A stretch of 64,000 bases of DNA from Rhizobium sp. Root1203 (GTDB taxonomy: Bacteria; Pseudomonadota; Alphaproteobacteria; Rhizobiales; Rhizobiaceae), in NCBI RefSeq assembly GCF_001424945.1, contig NZ_LMCW01000013.1, forward strand, positions 542 to 64,541, given 5' to 3'. The stretch's first letter is position 1; each line of letters begins with the position of its first letter. The translations under genes and the position numbers were made by a program. The notes beneath the pieces were generated by a model. The model saw only the letters and a list, made by a program, of their open reading frames with translations. It made no database searches and was not told the DNA's origin. This document shows, piece by piece, positions 7,355-17,156 of this stretch.

Positions 7355-10300
7355 GTGTTTCTCACCCGCATCAGCGTGAACCATCCCGTATTCGCGACCA
7401 TGATGATGGTTACTATCCTCGTCATTGGCCTGTTTTCCCTTCATCACCTTGGCATTGACGAGCTTCCGCAAACCGATCTCCCAATTGTCGTCGTCGCCAC
7501 CTCCTATAGCGGGGCGTCGCCCGAGAATGTCGAAAGCGAGGTGTCGCGAAAGATCGAATCCGCACTGCACGCGATCGGCGGCATCGACACCATCACGTCC
7601 GAGTCCTACGAGGGGCGGTCCGTCGTGGTTGTTCAGTTCGAACTCGACGTCAATTCGCAGGTTGCGGCCCAGGAAGTCCGCGACCGCGTCGCCCGGCTGA
7701 AGGCCACTTTCCCGGATGAAGTCGACACGCCTCAAGTCACGCGCTTCAATCCGGATGACGAGCCCATTCTGTCGATCGCCGCCTCCTCATCGAAAAGGAC
7801 CCTGTCCGAGATCACCACCTTGGCGAACCGCGTCATCAGCAACCGCCTGAGCATCATTTCCGGCGTCGGACAGGTCTCCATCGTCGGCGGCAGTGAACGG
7901 CAGGTTCTCATTGTCGTCGATCCGGACCGGCTGGAGGCATACGGCCTCAGTGTCGTTTCCGTTATGGATGCCCTCCGGCGCGAGAACCAGGACCGGGCGG
8001 CCGGCACATTGATCTCGGGCATCAACCAGCGGATCGTCACTGTCGAAGGGCGCATTTCCGACATTGAAGGTTTCAGGAATGTCATCGTCGCGCAGGGGGG
8101 CGGATATCCGGTCTATCTTTCCGATGTCGCCACTGTTCTCGATGGCGGCGCAGAACTCACCAGCAGAGCAAGCTATCAAGGCCTTCCGTCCCTTGGTATC
8201 GACATCGTCAAGGTTCAGGGCGCAAACACCGTTCAGGTCGCCTCGGCCTTGCGGGACGAGATCGACACGCTCAATCGGGAACTCGCCCCGGAAGGCGTCG
8301 AGCTGAAGATATCCCGCGACAACTCGCGTGAGATTGCCGCTCAGGTCACCGAGGTGCAGAGGACACTGCTGGAAGGAGGCGCCCTCACCGTGCTTATCGT
8401 CTTCCTCTTCCTCAATTCGTGGCGTTCGACGATTATTACCGGGCTCACTCTCCCGATCTCGGTCATCGGGACATTCGCCGTCATCTACGCGCTCGGCTAC
8501 ACGCTGAACACGATGACGCTGATGGCCTTGTCGCTCTCGATCGGCATCCTGATCGATGACGCGATCGTCGTGCGCGAGAACATCACGCGCCACCTCTATA
8601 TGGGCAAATCCCATCTCAACGCGGCGCTCGACGGGACGAACGAGATCGGATTGGCTGTACTCGCAACGACGCTCTGCATCATCGCCGTGTTTCTTCCTGT
8701 CGCCTTTATGGGCGGAATCATTGGACGGTTCTTCGTGCAGTTCGGTGTCACGGTCGCCGTCGCCGTGCTGATCTCGCTGTTCGTGTCCTTCACGCTTGAT
8801 CCCATGCTATCTAGCGTATGGTACGATCCGCAGTCGCAACCCGACGCCAGGCGCGGCCTTCTTGGCCGCGCGATTGCCTGCTTCGACCGGTGGTTCGAAA
8901 ATCTTGCCCAGGCGTACGGCTCTCTGATCCAGTGGACGTTTCGTTACCGCAAGACCACGATCGCGATTGTTGTCGGCCTGTTTGTCGCAAGCCTCATGCT
9001 GATACCGCGCATCGGTACCGAGTTCATTCCGCCTGGGGATGAAGGCGAAGTGTCGATCGCGATCGAAGCCAACGACGGGGCATCCCTCGACTACACGGCC
9101 GCCAAGGTGAGCCAGATCGAAAAGGCCTTGCGGGAATTCCCCGAAATCGCGGCCGTCTATTCGACAATCAATGCCGATGGCGCGCGGGGCTATAATGCAG
9201 CCAAAATTGCAGTCCAGCTCTTGCCCGGTGATCAACGGACGATTACCACCGAGGGCATCATCGAAACGCTGCGCAAACGACTGTCCTCCGTGGCGGGGCT
9301 GAATATATCCGTGGGACAGGGGTCGTCCGACGGAACGTCGGCCAAACTTTTGCAGATTTCCGTCCTCGGTGACCGAGACGACATACTCCGCAAGATTTCC
9401 GGTCAGATTATTAACGCCCTTTCCAACATACGCGGCGCGACCGAAATCGAGTCATCTATCGAGAACGAGCGCCCGACCCTTGCCGTTCGCATCCGGCGCG
9501 AGGCAGCAAGCGATCTCGGCGTGGCTATATCGACGATTGGCGACACGTTGCGGCCGCTGGTGGCGGGCGATGCGATCTCGGTCTGGAATGCGCCCGACGG
9601 TGGAACCTACGACGTGACGGTCCGCTTGCCGGCGACCGGCCGCCGCGACGCGGCGCAATTGCGCGATCTCACCGTAGCCACGGGTCGAACCGACGACAAC
9701 GGCAAGCCAATTGCCGTCCGATTGGATCAGGTTGCCGATATTGTAGAAAGTACCGCCCCCCACGCCATCAGTCGCAAAAACCTGTCGCGCGAAATCAGGG
9801 TTTCTAGCAATGTCACGGGCCGCGCCCTGGGTGACGTGACGGACGACCTCAATGCAGAAATCGTCAAGATGGATATTCCCGTCGGGTACCGGATTTCATT
9901 CGGAGGTGATGCCGAAAACCTACAGGAAAGCTTGGGCTACGCCCTGCGGGCACTCGCCCTTGCAGTGATCTTCATCTACATTATCTTGGCGTCGCAGTTC
10001 GGTTCCTTTATTCAGCCCGTCGCCATCATGATGACCTTGCCGCTGTCGCTGATCGGCGTGCTGCTCGGTCTCCTGGTCACCGGATCGACACTGAACATTT
10101 TCTCGATGATCGGGTTCATCATGCTGATGGGCCTGGTCACCAAGAATGCCATCCTGCTGGTTGATTATTCCAACCAGCATCGGCGGGCCGGTTGTGGATT
10201 GCGCGAGAGCCTTGCCAATGCCGGCGCAGTCCGGCTGCGCCCGATCGTCATGACAACGCTTGCCATGATCTTCGGCATGCTACCGATGGCTCTCGGTCTT

Positions 10301-10468
10301 GGAGACGGAGGCGAACAGCGAGCCCCTATGGCTCATGCCCTCATGGGTGGCTTGATTTCCTCGACGCTTCTGACGCTGGTGTTTGTTCCGGTCGTACTGA
10401 CCTATATGGATGACGCGACCCTGTTCGTCTGGAAGTGGTGGGGAACGAGTCAGAAAAAGCGCTCGTAG
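7355..10468 (+). CDS. RND-family efflux pump, inner-membrane subunit
   Basis: This encodes 1037 residues from a GTG start, full length for an AcrB/MexB-type transporter. N-terminal membrane segment 1 sits in [19 protein letters not shown]. The periplasmic porter loops follow, then a cluster of membrane segments containing [14 protein letters not shown]. That segment holds the conserved acidic pair of helix 4 used in proton relay. The second half repeats the layout and ends with [14 protein letters not shown] and [21 protein letters not shown]. The protein forms the proton-driven pump of a tripartite system with the adaptor upstream. It is of the hydrophobe/amphiphile efflux (HAE) type rather than heavy-metal type, judged from overall motifs. 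Confidence 0.92.
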   Translation: MFLTRISVNHPVFATMMMVTILVIGLFSLHHLGIDELPQTDLPIVVVATSYSGASPENVESEVSRKIESALHAIGGIDTITSESYEGRSVVVVQFELDVNSQVAAQEVRDRVARLKATFPDEVDTPQVTRFNPDDEPILSIAASSSKRTLSEITTLANRVISNRLSIISGVGQVSIVGGSERQVLIVVDPDRLEAYGLSVVSVMDALRRENQDRAAGTLISGINQRIVTVEGRISDIEGFRNVIVAQGGGYPVYLSDVATVLDGGAELTSRASYQGLPSLGIDIVKVQGANTVQVASALRDEIDTLNRELAPEGVELKISRDNSREIAAQVTEVQRTLLEGGALTVLIVFLFLNSWRSTIITGLTLPISVIGTFAVIYALGYTLNTMTLMALSLSIGILIDDAIVVRENITRHLYMGKSHLNAALDGTNEIGLAVLATTLCIIAVFLPVAFMGGIIGRFFVQFGVTVAVAVLISLFVSFTLDPMLSSVWYDPQSQPDARRGLLGRAIACFDRWFENLAQAYGSLIQWTFRYRKTTIAIVVGLFVASLMLIPRIGTEFIPPGDEGEVSIAIEANDGASLDYTAAKVSQIEKALREFPEIAAVYSTINADGARGYNAAKIAVQLLPGDQRTITTEGIIETLRKRLSSVAGLNISVGQGSSDGTSAKLLQISVLGDRDDILRKISGQIINALSNIRGATEIESSIENERPTLAVRIRREAASDLGVAISTIGDTLRPLVAGDAISVWNAPDGGTYDVTVRLPATGRRDAAQLRDLTVATGRTDDNGKPIAVRLDQVADIVESTAPHAISRKNLSREIRVSSNVTGRALGDVTDDLNAEIVKMDIPVGYRISFGGDAENLQESLGYALRALALAVIFIYIILASQFGSFIQPVAIMMTLPLSLIGVLLGLLVTGSTLNIFSMIGFIMLMGLVTKNAILLVDYSNQHRRAGCGLRESLANAGAVRLRPIVMTTLAMIFGMLPMALGLGDGGEQRAPMAHALMGGLISSTLLTLVFVPVVLTYMDDATLFVWKWWGTSQKKRS

Positions 10469-10736
10469 AAAATCGTTTGGCGGCTGCGGGCGCACGAAAC
10501 TGAACCCGCGCTGTTGTGATCCGCAATCGGGCCAATTGTTGCGATTTGGCGGCAGGACATAGCGAGCGAGCTCCACGGTGTCCTCAAACACTTCAGGAAC
10601 GCCGACATAGACGTCAGGCGACATCCCCAGATGATGTTCCGCAGGCGGTACGCGAGTGGCCTGCAAAGTCCGAGCACAGCGCGCGCAGCGTGTTCTCGCC
10701 CATACCTTCGACCGGCTGCTGAATGAACGCTCGATC

Positions 10737-11132
10737 TTAGGGGGCGACACTTTCTCGCATGGCTTCCGGCCAAAGACGGGGTCGATAGTCTTCAAGGCTG
10801 ATATGCACTAACGTGACCAACCCGCTCAGTCGAACTACCCCGCCGGCTGATGCTGACACTCGGATTTTTATGCTCGTAGAGCCGAGTTGTTCGACTGTTA
10901 AATCGAAATCCAGCACCTCTCCGAGGCGGCTCGGTGCGTGGAAGTCAATTTGTAGCGATACCGCGGGAATCGCACTTCTCAACTCGCCATGGATCTTTGC
11001 GAAGTCGGTGCCTACTGCCTGCGCAAACCAGTCTTCAACCGTTGCGTTGATCATCTCGACGTAACGCGGATAAAAGACGATCCCGGCTGGATCGCAGTGC
11101 TGGAACCGAACGAGTTCTTGCCGTCGGAACAT
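10737..11132 (-). CDS. 4-hydroxybenzoyl-CoA-type acyl-CoA thioesterase
   Basis: This encodes 131 residues, a single hotdog domain. RFQHCDPAGIVFYPRYVEMI at residues 9-28 carries the catalytic Asp and the D-x-x-G-x-x-(Y/F)-x-x-Y/R-Y signature of the 4-hydroxybenzoyl-CoA thioesterase family. The enzyme hydrolyses an acyl- or aroyl-CoA in the cytoplasm. It is the last gene of a leftward group after glycerate 2-kinase (19 bp gap), the isomerase-like gene and the LacI regulator. A CoA thioesterase fits with the CoA-transferase and enoyl-CoA hydratase encoded on the other side of the regulator. The natural substrate is unknown. Confidence 0.85.
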   Translation of the reverse strand: MFRRQELVRFQHCDPAGIVFYPRYVEMINATVEDWFAQAVGTDFAKIHGELRSAIPAVSLQIDFHAPSRLGEVLDFDLTVEQLGSTSIKIRVSASAGGVVRLSGLVTLVHISLEDYRPRLWPEAMRESVAP

Positions 11133-11151
11133 TGGGTGCCCCTTTTAACCT

Positions 11152-12408
11152 CTATAATACCAGTATCGCCCGGAAATCGTTGACGTTTGTGCCGGTGGGG
11201 CCGCAGACGAAAAGGTCACCGACGGCTTCGAACGCAGTCCAGGCGTCGTTGTTGATTAAGTGGTCCTCAGCGCGCACGCCGCGGTCGAGCATTCGGTCGA
11301 TGCTTGAGCCGTCGACAAAGGCTCCAGCGTTGTCCTCGCTCCCGTCGATCCCGTCCGTGTCCGCCGCAAGGGCGTGAACCCCCTCGGTCGAGGAGATCGA
11401 CAGGGCCAGGGAAAGCAGAAACTCGGTGTTCCGGCCTCCTTTTCCCTTGCCCTTCACCGTCACCGTTGTTTCTCCACCGGAGAGCAGAACGACCGGGCGT
11501 TGGAACGGTCGGGCGTTGCTCTCGATTTCCCTCGCGAGCGCGGCATGAAAGGCTCCGGCCTCACGCGCTTCTCCCTCCAGGGAGTCCGACAATATCACCG
11601 CGGGAATACCCGCCTTCTCTGAAGCCGCGGAGGCCGCCTCCAATGATACTTTCGCTGACGCTACGACATGGACTTCGTTTCCTTCAAAAACAGGGTCGTC
11701 AGGTAGGGGGGCCGGTTTCGTCGAGCGAAGGTGGTCTACGATGTGAGGAGGCAGTTCGATCCCATAGCGGTCTATCATCGCCAAGCCATCTTGGGGTGTG
11801 CTGACGCTCGGTATCGTTGGCCCCGAGGACACGAGCGAGGCATCGTCTCCCGGGATATCCGAAACGACAAGTGACACGACCTTCGCAGGGTGCGCTGCCG
11901 CCGCCAGTCTGCCGCCCTTGATCCGGGAGAATTGCTTTCGGATCGAGTTCATTGCCGAGATCGGCGCTCCCGACTTCAGCAGCGCTTCGTTCAGCGCAAT
12001 TTCGTCTGCAAGGTCAAATCCTTCCGGCGGTGCCGGAAGCAACGCTGAGCCACCGCCGCAAACGAGCGCGATGACCAGATCCTCCGCGGTGAGGTCGCTG
12101 ACTAACTCGAGCATTCTCTCCGATGCTAGCAGTCCAGCCTCGTCCGGCACAGGATGAGATGCTTCTAGGACCTCGATATGATCGCATGCTGTGCCATATC
12201 CGTAGCGCGTCACGATGGCACCTTCGAGTGTGCCCGGCCATAGTTTTTCGAGGGCTCGTGCAAGCTGCGCGGATCCCTTCCCGGCTCCCACGACAATGGT
12301 GCGTCCAAGGGGCACTTCCGGAAGAAAGGCACGCAGGCATTGATCAGGATTTGCTGCCTCAACTGCGGCGTCGAAGAGGGACACGAGGAATGCTCTATGG
12401 TCCTGCAT
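11152..12408 (-). CDS. Glycerate 2-kinase (type 2, MOFRL family)
   Basis: This encodes 418 residues. TIVVGAGKGSAQLARALE (about 35-52), VCGGGSALLPAPPEGFDL and LVVSDIPGDDASLVSSGPT are typical of the DUF4147/MOFRL glycerate kinase (GckA/TtuD) family. LSGGETTVTVKGKGKGGRNTEF belongs to the C-terminal MOFRL domain. The enzyme phosphorylates D-glycerate to 2-phosphoglycerate with ATP, feeding central metabolism from hydroxypyruvate, tartronate or sugar-acid routes. It is cotranscribed leftward from the LacI gene, so it is probably induced with the rest of the locus. The catabolic route therefore probably yields glycerate, which is an inference. Confidence 0.92.
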   Translation of the reverse strand: MQDHRAFLVSLFDAAVEAANPDQCLRAFLPEVPLGRTIVVGAGKGSAQLARALEKLWPGTLEGAIVTRYGYGTACDHIEVLEASHPVPDEAGLLASERMLELVSDLTAEDLVIALVCGGGSALLPAPPEGFDLADEIALNEALLKSGAPISAMNSIRKQFSRIKGGRLAAAAHPAKVVSLVVSDIPGDDASLVSSGPTIPSVSTPQDGLAMIDRYGIELPPHIVDHLRSTKPAPLPDDPVFEGNEVHVVASAKVSLEAASAASEKAGIPAVILSDSLEGEAREAGAFHAALAREIESNARPFQRPVVLLSGGETTVTVKGKGKGGRNTEFLLSLALSISSTEGVHALAADTDGIDGSEDNAGAFVDGSSIDRMLDRGVRAEDHLINNDAWTAFEAVGDLFVCGPTGTNVNDFRAILVL

Positions 12409-12430
12409 AGCTGACTTTCGAAGGTGGTGA

Positions 12431-12718
12431 TTAGGGATTGAAGCCCGCGTAGGGCTTCAGGGGGATGATATCGAATTCGATCATGCCAGCAGCCGCGAGC
12501 GGAAGCGTGGCAAGGTTCTCTCGCACCTCCTCGATGTCTTCCGCTTCCACGATCTGGCAAGCGCCTGGCTGATCCCCACGATGCCAGATCTGCCGGGTGA
12601 AGCCGGCGCTGTAGAGTTGGCGCGCTCTCGCACCCTCCATTGGGACGATTGGTTCGAAGTCCACTTCAGAGAATTGCTCCGTGAGGCGACGGGAAATCAC
12701 GAGAAACTGCAAAGCCAC
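12431..12718 (-). CDS. Muconolactone isomerase-like small protein
   Basis: This encodes 95 residues in one ferredoxin-like alpha+beta fold. MEGARARQLYSAGFTRQIWHR and GACQIVEAEDIEEVRENLATLPLAAAGMIEFDIIPLKPY (given here as positions about 28-48 and 52-90) follow the pattern of the muconolactone delta-isomerase superfamily. That family includes many small catabolic accessory proteins besides the true isomerase of the beta-ketoadipate route. It sits 5 bases after the LacI gene stop and 22 bases before glycerate kinase in one leftward operon. No other beta-ketoadipate gene is nearby, so a classical isomerase role is doubtful. Confidence 0.7.
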   Translation of the reverse strand: MALQFLVISRRLTEQFSEVDFEPIVPMEGARARQLYSAGFTRQIWHRGDQPGACQIVEAEDIEEVRENLATLPLAAAGMIEFDIIPLKPYAGFNP

Positions 12719-12722
12719 TGTC

Positions 12723-13748
12723 CTATCGGGCTATCGGCGCGGTGCTGGCGCGCACCACGAGCCGGAGGGGGAGCTCGCGCTGTCGCATATGCTGGCGCTG
12801 CGCGCTCGTAGCGAGGAGATAGTCGCCGGTGATCGTTCCCATTTCGCGGGCGGGAACCTCGACAGTCGTCAGGTCAGGCGTGGTCAGCTCTGCGATTTCG
12901 AGATTGTCAAACCCGAGAACCGAGATGTCGCCCGGGACCGCAATCGAGTTCTCATGACAGTACTTGATGACGCCCGCAGCAATAATGTCGCTACCGCAGA
13001 AGACGGCGGTAGGCCGGTCTGCCTTCTCCATCAGGCGCTTCATAGCGTTGCGGCCGCCTTCGATCTTGTAGGCTGACTCCAGAACGGTGACGTCCGCCTT
13101 CGCAATCCCCTGCCGTTCGAGCTCAGCAACGAAGCCATCGCGCCGAGCGGCAGCGCGGTCGTTGTTGTCAGTGATGCCGGCAATCATCGCAAGTCGAGTA
13201 TGGCCGATGTCAATGAGGTACCGCGCTGCCATTCTCCCAGCTTTTTCGTTGTCGAATCCTATGGCCGCGCCAATCTCCGTCGACGTCGATGTATAGGTGA
13301 AGACATAGGCGATCTTGCGCTGTTCCAACAATGCAATGGTTTCCGGTCGGTGGATGGAGCCGACAAGTACGATGGACTCGACGCCGCGTTCCACGAGCAG
13401 TCGGACCTGGTCCAGCTCCATGTCCACATCGTAGAGCGACGTACTAATGATGATCGAAACATCCTTTTCCGCCAGGCGCGCCTGCAGGCTGTTGACCATC
13501 GTGGCGTAGATCGCGTGATCAAGCGTTGGGATCACAGTTCCCACGAGACGAGACCTCGTGGATCGCAATGCCCTCGCGGAACCATTCGGGACGTAACCCA
13601 GGTCGGCCGCCGCCTTCAGAACCTTCTCGCGAACGCCCAGCCCCACCTTCGGGTTGTTATTCAGGACGCGCGAAACTGTCGCAGGCGAACAGCCCGCTCT
13701 CTTTGCTACGTCAACCAACTTGGCGTCCAAGCTTTCGTCGATGTCCAA
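12723..13748 (-). CDS. LacI-family transcriptional regulator
   Basis: This encodes 341 residues. The N-terminal helix-turn-helix reads LVDVAKRAGCSPATVSRVLN, followed by the hinge helix region (about residues 48-66) with SARALRSTRSRLVG. The periplasmic-binding-like sensor domain follows, with GFDNEKAGRMAARYLIDIGH and FCGSDIIAAGVIKYC. Its own upstream region carries two copies of the GAAATCG-type palindrome, and the same motif lies before the importer, CoA-transferase and second importer genes. It is therefore the probable repressor of the whole 10.7-28.6 kb locus and of itself. The inducer is presumably a sugar or sugar-derived acid. Confidence 0.93.
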   Translation of the reverse strand: MDIDESLDAKLVDVAKRAGCSPATVSRVLNNNPKVGLGVREKVLKAAADLGYVPNGSARALRSTRSRLVGTVIPTLDHAIYATMVNSLQARLAEKDVSIIISTSLYDVDMELDQVRLLVERGVESIVLVGSIHRPETIALLEQRKIAYVFTYTSTSTEIGAAIGFDNEKAGRMAARYLIDIGHTRLAMIAGITDNNDRAAARRDGFVAELERQGIAKADVTVLESAYKIEGGRNAMKRLMEKADRPTAVFCGSDIIAAGVIKYCHENSIAVPGDISVLGFDNLEIAELTTPDLTTVEVPAREMGTITGDYLLATSAQRQHMRQRELPLRLVVRASTAPIAR

Positions 13749-13772
13749 GGGACGCCTCCTCAGCGCTTATTG

Positions 13773-13786
13773 TGAAATCGATTTAT
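13773..13786. promoter_or_regulatory. LacI-type operator 1
   Basis: The site reads tGAAATCGATTTAt, a near-perfect palindrome centred on CG. It lies about 26 bp upstream of the LacI start codon, so it probably mediates autoregulation. Confidence 0.65.
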
Positions 13787-13862
13787 CGCAGCTTTGTGTT
13801 TCTGGTTCAATCGCCAATTTTCCAAACACCTCACAAATACCAGCAAAACTAGCAAATTTTGA

Positions 13863-13874
13863 GAAATCGTTTTA
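13863..13874. promoter_or_regulatory. LacI-type operator 2
   Basis: The site reads GAAATCGTTTTA; on the minus strand it is TAAAACGATTTC, the same orientation relative to the LacI gene as the importer operators have to theirs. TTGATC lies about 18-19 bases before it on the minus strand as a possible -35. Confidence 0.65.
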
Positions 13875-14027
13875 TCCGACGTGCTTCCATTTGGATCAAA
13901 CTTTCCGGAAATTCAGGCGCTATGAAGCGTTCTTGGTTTGTGAAAATTTTCACATCCCTTCGAAAGCGCGCCGCTTGGCGGCGTAATGACACTGGCAATC
14001 GAGCTTGACAAAACAAGAATTCGTTGG

Positions 14028-14040
14028 GAAAACGATTTCA
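14028..14040. promoter_or_regulatory. LacI-type operator 3 before the amino-acid-type importer
   Basis: The site reads GAAAACGATTTCA and starts exactly 17 bases after TTGACA (14005-14010), so it overlaps the -10 position. It is followed by tgaacgc, nearly the same as after operator 5. Confidence 0.75.
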
Positions 14041-14150
14041 TGAACGCCATGATTTATCGATGAGGAGGGCGTTCTCAAATCTCACTCACAGGTCTTCGAG
14101 CGTCATCGCGCGGAGGGGTGGATTATTTTCTCAAAACTCGGGAGGAAGTT

Positions 14151-14939
14151 ATGAAGAGAATAGCGAAGCTGGTGCTTGCTACAGTACTCACGTGCGCGGC
14201 TGCGGTTGGGGCGCATGCTCAATCCGTCAATGACATCGTGTCATCTGGTAAGGTCCGTATTGGAGTGAACGCTGGCGCTCCTCCGTTCAGCATGATCGAT
14301 TCAGGTGGCGCGACCGTTGGCTACGACGTGGATGCGGCAAATCTCCTCGCAAAGTATCTCGGCGTTAAGGCGGAGATCGTCCCTTTCACTACGGCGGCGC
14401 GCATCCCGGCACTGGAATCCAACAAGGTGGATATCGTCGTTGCGACGCTGTCTCCCACACCGGCGCGAGCGCAGACCGTAATGTTCACGATGCCTTACAG
14501 CACGTTCCAACTGGTCATCCTAGGCGTCAAGGACGCGACATTCGCAAAAATGGATGATCTCGCAGGCAAGAAGATTGGCGTCTCTCGTGGCACGCCCCAG
14601 GAAGCCGCACTCGACAAGATCACTCCGGAAGGCGCGGCTGTCACGCGCTTCGAAGACGACTCGACGACGATGCAGGCGCTGATCTCGCAGCAGGTCGACG
14701 CGATCGCTATTCCCGAGACTGTCTACGGCGAGCTGAAGAAGGCCAGGCCGGACATTCCCTTCGAGCCGAAGTTCACGCTGTTCAATCAGTATATGTCGAT
14801 CGCCGTGCGAAAGGACGCCTTCGAGCTTCGTCAGTGGCTCAATACCACTCTATCCTTCATCAAGCAGAGTGGCGAGCTCGATGACATATCGGTGAAGTGG
14901 ACCGGTAAGAAACTGCCCTCAACCATGCCCGTCTTCTGA
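14151..14939 (+). CDS. Family 3 ABC substrate-binding protein
   Basis: This encodes 262 residues from ATG 14151, chosen because GGAGGAAG stands just upstream. A Sec signal peptide covers residues 1-23 (MKRIAKLVLATVLTCAAAVG, then AHA-Q). The mature protein shows VRIGVNAGAPPFSMIDSGG and GYDVDAANLLAKYLGVKAEIV, the pattern of polar amino-acid binding proteins (SBP_bac_3). The conserved Arg-containing segment ARIPALESNKVDIV follows. It captures a small polar, probably amino- or carboxyl-bearing solute in the periplasm for the two permeases and ATPase downstream. A LacI-type operator lies 111 bp upstream. Confidence 0.92.
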   Translation: MKRIAKLVLATVLTCAAAVGAHAQSVNDIVSSGKVRIGVNAGAPPFSMIDSGGATVGYDVDAANLLAKYLGVKAEIVPFTTAARIPALESNKVDIVVATLSPTPARAQTVMFTMPYSTFQLVILGVKDATFAKMDDLAGKKIGVSRGTPQEAALDKITPEGAAVTRFEDDSTTMQALISQQVDAIAIPETVYGELKKARPDIPFEPKFTLFNQYMSIAVRKDAFELRQWLNTTLSFIKQSGELDDISVKWTGKKLPSTMPVF

Positions 14940-15003
14940 CAATCGAGGCAAGCGGCATTCTCAAGCGATGTCGCTTGCCTCTCTGGTGATAGGGAGGCTC
15001 AAC

Positions 15004-15723
15004 TTGTTCGATCTGCAATTCGCTCCGGTATTGGTAAGCATGCCCGCGCTGATGAAGGGACTGGTTCTGACTATCGAGCTGTCGATAGCGGCGATCATCT
15101 GCGGCAGTACGCTTGGCCTACTGGTGGCACTCCTTCGTCATCTGGCGCCACCTAGCATGAGATGGCCGATGACCCTTTATGTCGAGCTTATCCGGAACAC
15201 GCCGTTTCTAGTGCAGCTTTACATCATATTCTTCGGTCTACCTGCCTATGGGTTCAGGGTCAGCGCCGTCGACGCTGGTCTGATCGCGATGACGATCAAT
15301 CTCGGCGCCTACACCACGGAGATCTTTCGCGCGGGCATCGACTCCGTTCACCGATCGCAGATCGAGGCCGGTCATGCGCTTGCGCTGACAAGACTTCAGA
15401 TCTTTCGGCACATCATCCTTAAACCTGCAGTCCAAAAGGTCTGGCCATCGCTTGTCAGCCAGTTCGTTCTGATGATGCTCACGTCGAGCGTCTGCTCCTT
15501 CATTTCGGTGGAGGAACTCAGTGGAGCTGCTAACACGATCCAGTCTGCAACATTCCGCAGCTTCGAATCCTATATAGTCGCCGGCGCTCTCTACCTGGCA
15601 TTGGCAATCGTCTTGAAATTCGGCCTCTTTGCGCTCGGCGCAGCCGTTTTCGGGAGAAGGGCCGCACGGGTGCGCTCCTTTGGGACGGCGACGCTGGCTC
15701 TCGCTAAGGAGGCCAAGCCATGA
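15004..15723 (+). CDS. Amino-acid-type ABC permease 1
   Basis: This encodes 239 residues if started at TTG 15004, which has AGGGAGG 6 bases upstream. An in-frame ATG at 14968 without a good ribosome-binding site would add 12 residues. The HisMQ-type membrane domain begins LFDLQFAPVLVSMPALMKGL and has about five spans. The EAA loop reads EAGHALALTRLQIFRHIILKPA (about residues 118-139) and docks on the ATPase. YVELIRNTPFLVQLYIIFFGLP is a further hallmark of polar amino-acid permeases. It overlaps the next permease by 4 bp. Confidence 0.9.
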   Translation: MFDLQFAPVLVSMPALMKGLVLTIELSIAAIICGSTLGLLVALLRHLAPPSMRWPMTLYVELIRNTPFLVQLYIIFFGLPAYGFRVSAVDAGLIAMTINLGAYTTEIFRAGIDSVHRSQIEAGHALALTRLQIFRHIILKPAVQKVWPSLVSQFVLMMLTSSVCSFISVEELSGAANTIQSATFRSFESYIVAGALYLALAIVLKFGLFALGAAVFGRRAARVRSFGTATLALAKEAKP

Positions 15724-16376
15724 TCCGTGATTTCGGGATCCAGGAAATCTACATTCTGCTTGCGGCAGCGCGCTGGACAATCGTCCTGACAATCTCGGCA
15801 AGCCTGATCGGAGGGATTGCCGGGCTTATGATCGCGCTGTCACGTGTCTCGATGTTGCCATGGCTGCGTGCGTTGGCAACGGGATACATTACTGTTGTGC
15901 AGGGTATTCCAGCCCTGATCCTTCTCTTCCTTTCATACTACGGACTATCCAAAGCTGGCTACGATCTCAGTCCAATCGTTGCGGCGTCCATCTCGCTTGC
16001 GATCTACGCAAGTGGATATCTCGCCGATATCTGGCGGGGCGCGATCCAATCGGTGCCCCAGCAGCAATGGGAGGCATCCACGTCACTGGCTATGACGAGG
16101 GCGCAACAGTACCGCTACATCATTCTGCCGCAGTCGATCCGGATCGCAATCCCGCCGACCGTCGGCTTCCTTGTTCAGCTGGTGAAGAACACCTCGATCG
16201 TCTCGATCGTGGGCGTGGTTGAGCTCGCGCGCGCCGCTCAGCTCATCAACAACGCGACCTTCCAACCATTCCGCGTCTTCATCGCAGTGGGACTGATCTA
16301 TTTCGCGATCTGCTATCCGCTTTCGGTCGCCAGCAAACGTTTTGAGGTGAAGTTCAATGCCCATCGTGCGAGTTGA
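15720..16376 (+). CDS. Amino-acid-type ABC permease 2
   Basis: This encodes 218 residues starting at an ATG that overlaps the previous TGA. It is a second HisMQ-type membrane subunit with about five spans. [20 protein letters not shown] matches the family hallmark R/Q-G-x-P, and the EAA loop is [19 protein letters not shown] (about residues 121-139). With the preceding permease it should form the heterodimeric channel of the importer. Its end overlaps the start of the ATPase gene by 20 bp, a tight operon arrangement. Confidence 0.9.
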   Translation: MIRDFGIQEIYILLAAARWTIVLTISASLIGGIAGLMIALSRVSMLPWLRALATGYITVVQGIPALILLFLSYYGLSKAGYDLSPIVAASISLAIYASGYLADIWRGAIQSVPQQQWEASTSLAMTRAQQYRYIILPQSIRIAIPPTVGFLVQLVKNTSIVSIVGVVELARAAQLINNATFQPFRVFIAVGLIYFAICYPLSVASKRFEVKFNAHRAS

Positions 16377-17082
16377 GAATCTCAGGAAGAGCTTCGGTGC
16401 CCTCGAGGTCCTGAAGGGCGTGTCTTTGAAGGTGGAGCGGGGACAGGTTGTCGCTCTTTTGGGTCGAAGCGGCTCCGGAAAGAGCACCTTACTGCGATGC
16501 CTCAACGGTTTGGAGAAGGTCAATGCGGGTGAGATCGAGATCGCGGGCCACGCGATGAAGTACCAGGCCGCTGCCTTGCGCGAACTGCGGAAGGATGTCG
16601 GCATCGTATTTCAGAGCTTCAATCTCTTCCCGCACCTTTCTGTGCTGGAAAATGTCACGCTCGCGCCCCGGCTGAGCAAGCGTATTAGCAAGGTGGAGGC
16701 ACGCGAAACCGCACTTGCGATGCTCTCCAAGGTGGGATTGCGAGAGAAGGCGACGTCCTACCCCGATCAATTGTCGGGCGGTCAGCAGCAACGCGTTGCC
16801 ATCGCCCGTTCGCTCGCGATGAACCCCAAGGTGATGCTCTTCGACGAGGTGACTTCCGCTCTGGACCCGGAACTCACCAACGAGGTCCTTGTGGTTATGG
16901 AAAAACTCGCCGCCGACGGGATGACGATGATCCTCGTCACGCATGAAATGGAATTCGCGCGGAAGGTCGCGACCGCCACCATCTTCATGCATCAAGGGCT
17001 CATTCACGAAGCCGGGCCCTCGAAGGACATTTTTGCGAGTCCAAAAACTGTTGAGTTTCGGCAGTTCCTCGGAGCTGCCTGA
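16357..17082 (+). CDS. Amino-acid-type ABC ATPase
   Basis: This encodes 241 residues. Walker A is [10 protein letters not shown] (about 37-46), the Q-loop lies in [18 protein letters not shown], the signature is [15 protein letters not shown] (about 138-152), Walker B is [13 protein letters not shown], and the switch His is in [10 protein letters not shown]. This is the GlnQ/HisP class that powers polar amino-acid importers, and it completes the four-gene transporter starting at 14151. Walker B has DEVTSALDP where DEPTSALDP is more common, a frequent conservative variant. Confidence 0.93.
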   Translation: MPIVRVENLRKSFGALEVLKGVSLKVERGQVVALLGRSGSGKSTLLRCLNGLEKVNAGEIEIAGHAMKYQAAALRELRKDVGIVFQSFNLFPHLSVLENVTLAPRLSKRISKVEARETALAMLSKVGLREKATSYPDQLSGGQQQRVAIARSLAMNPKVMLFDEVTSALDPELTNEVLVVMEKLAADGMTMILVTHEMEFARKVATATIFMHQGLIHEAGPSKDIFASPKTVEFRQFLGAA

Positions 17083-17092
17083 ATTGGTGTAA

Positions 17093-17104
17093 GAAAACGA
17101 TTTA
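17093..17104. promoter_or_regulatory. LacI-type operator 4
   Basis: The site reads GAAAACGATTTA and lies 11 bases after the ATPase stop. It touches the odd palindrome ACCGGAAATTCCGGT (17104-17118). It may act with operator 5, 87 bp further on, through looping by a tetrameric repressor. Confidence 0.65.
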
Positions 17105-17118
17105 CCGGAAATTCCGGT
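17104..17118. promoter_or_regulatory. Palindrome ACCGGAAATTCCGGT
   Basis: A 15-bp inverted repeat with a single central base lies between LacI operators 4 and 5. Its core CCGGAAATTC also occurs at 13905-13914 in the other control region of the locus. It could bind a second regulator; function is unknown. Confidence 0.35.
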
Positions 17119-17156
17119 TGATTTCCCTTAATATCCGGTGCGTCTGGTAAACTGTA

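Larger units (their letters stand above)
13749..14150. promoter_or_regulatory. Divergent control region of the LacI locus
   Basis: This AT-rich 400-bp gap lies between the LacI gene (leftward) and the amino-acid-type importer (rightward). It holds three LacI-type operators (listed separately), a perfect palindrome GTGAAAATTTTCAC at 13940-13953 and a -35-like TTGACA at 14005-14010. The third operator begins exactly 17 bases after that TTGACA, so it covers the -10 position (gaaaac). A repressor bound there would block RNA polymerase. CCGGAAATTC at 13905-13914 recurs at 17105-17114. Confidence 0.65.

Noticed and set aside
10469..10736. Possible gene remnant on the minus strand between the RND pump and the thioesterase
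   Set aside because: A stretch containing PPAEHHLGMSPDVYVGVP looks protein-like, but there is no start, no family match and a frame change, so it is not listed as a gene.
12681..13076. Open frame of 131 codons on the plus strand
   Set aside because: It is antisense to the well-supported LacI gene and the isomerase-like gene.
14118..14150. Extended start for the amino-acid-type binding protein
   Set aside because: The extension would precede the ribosome-binding site and bury the signal peptide.
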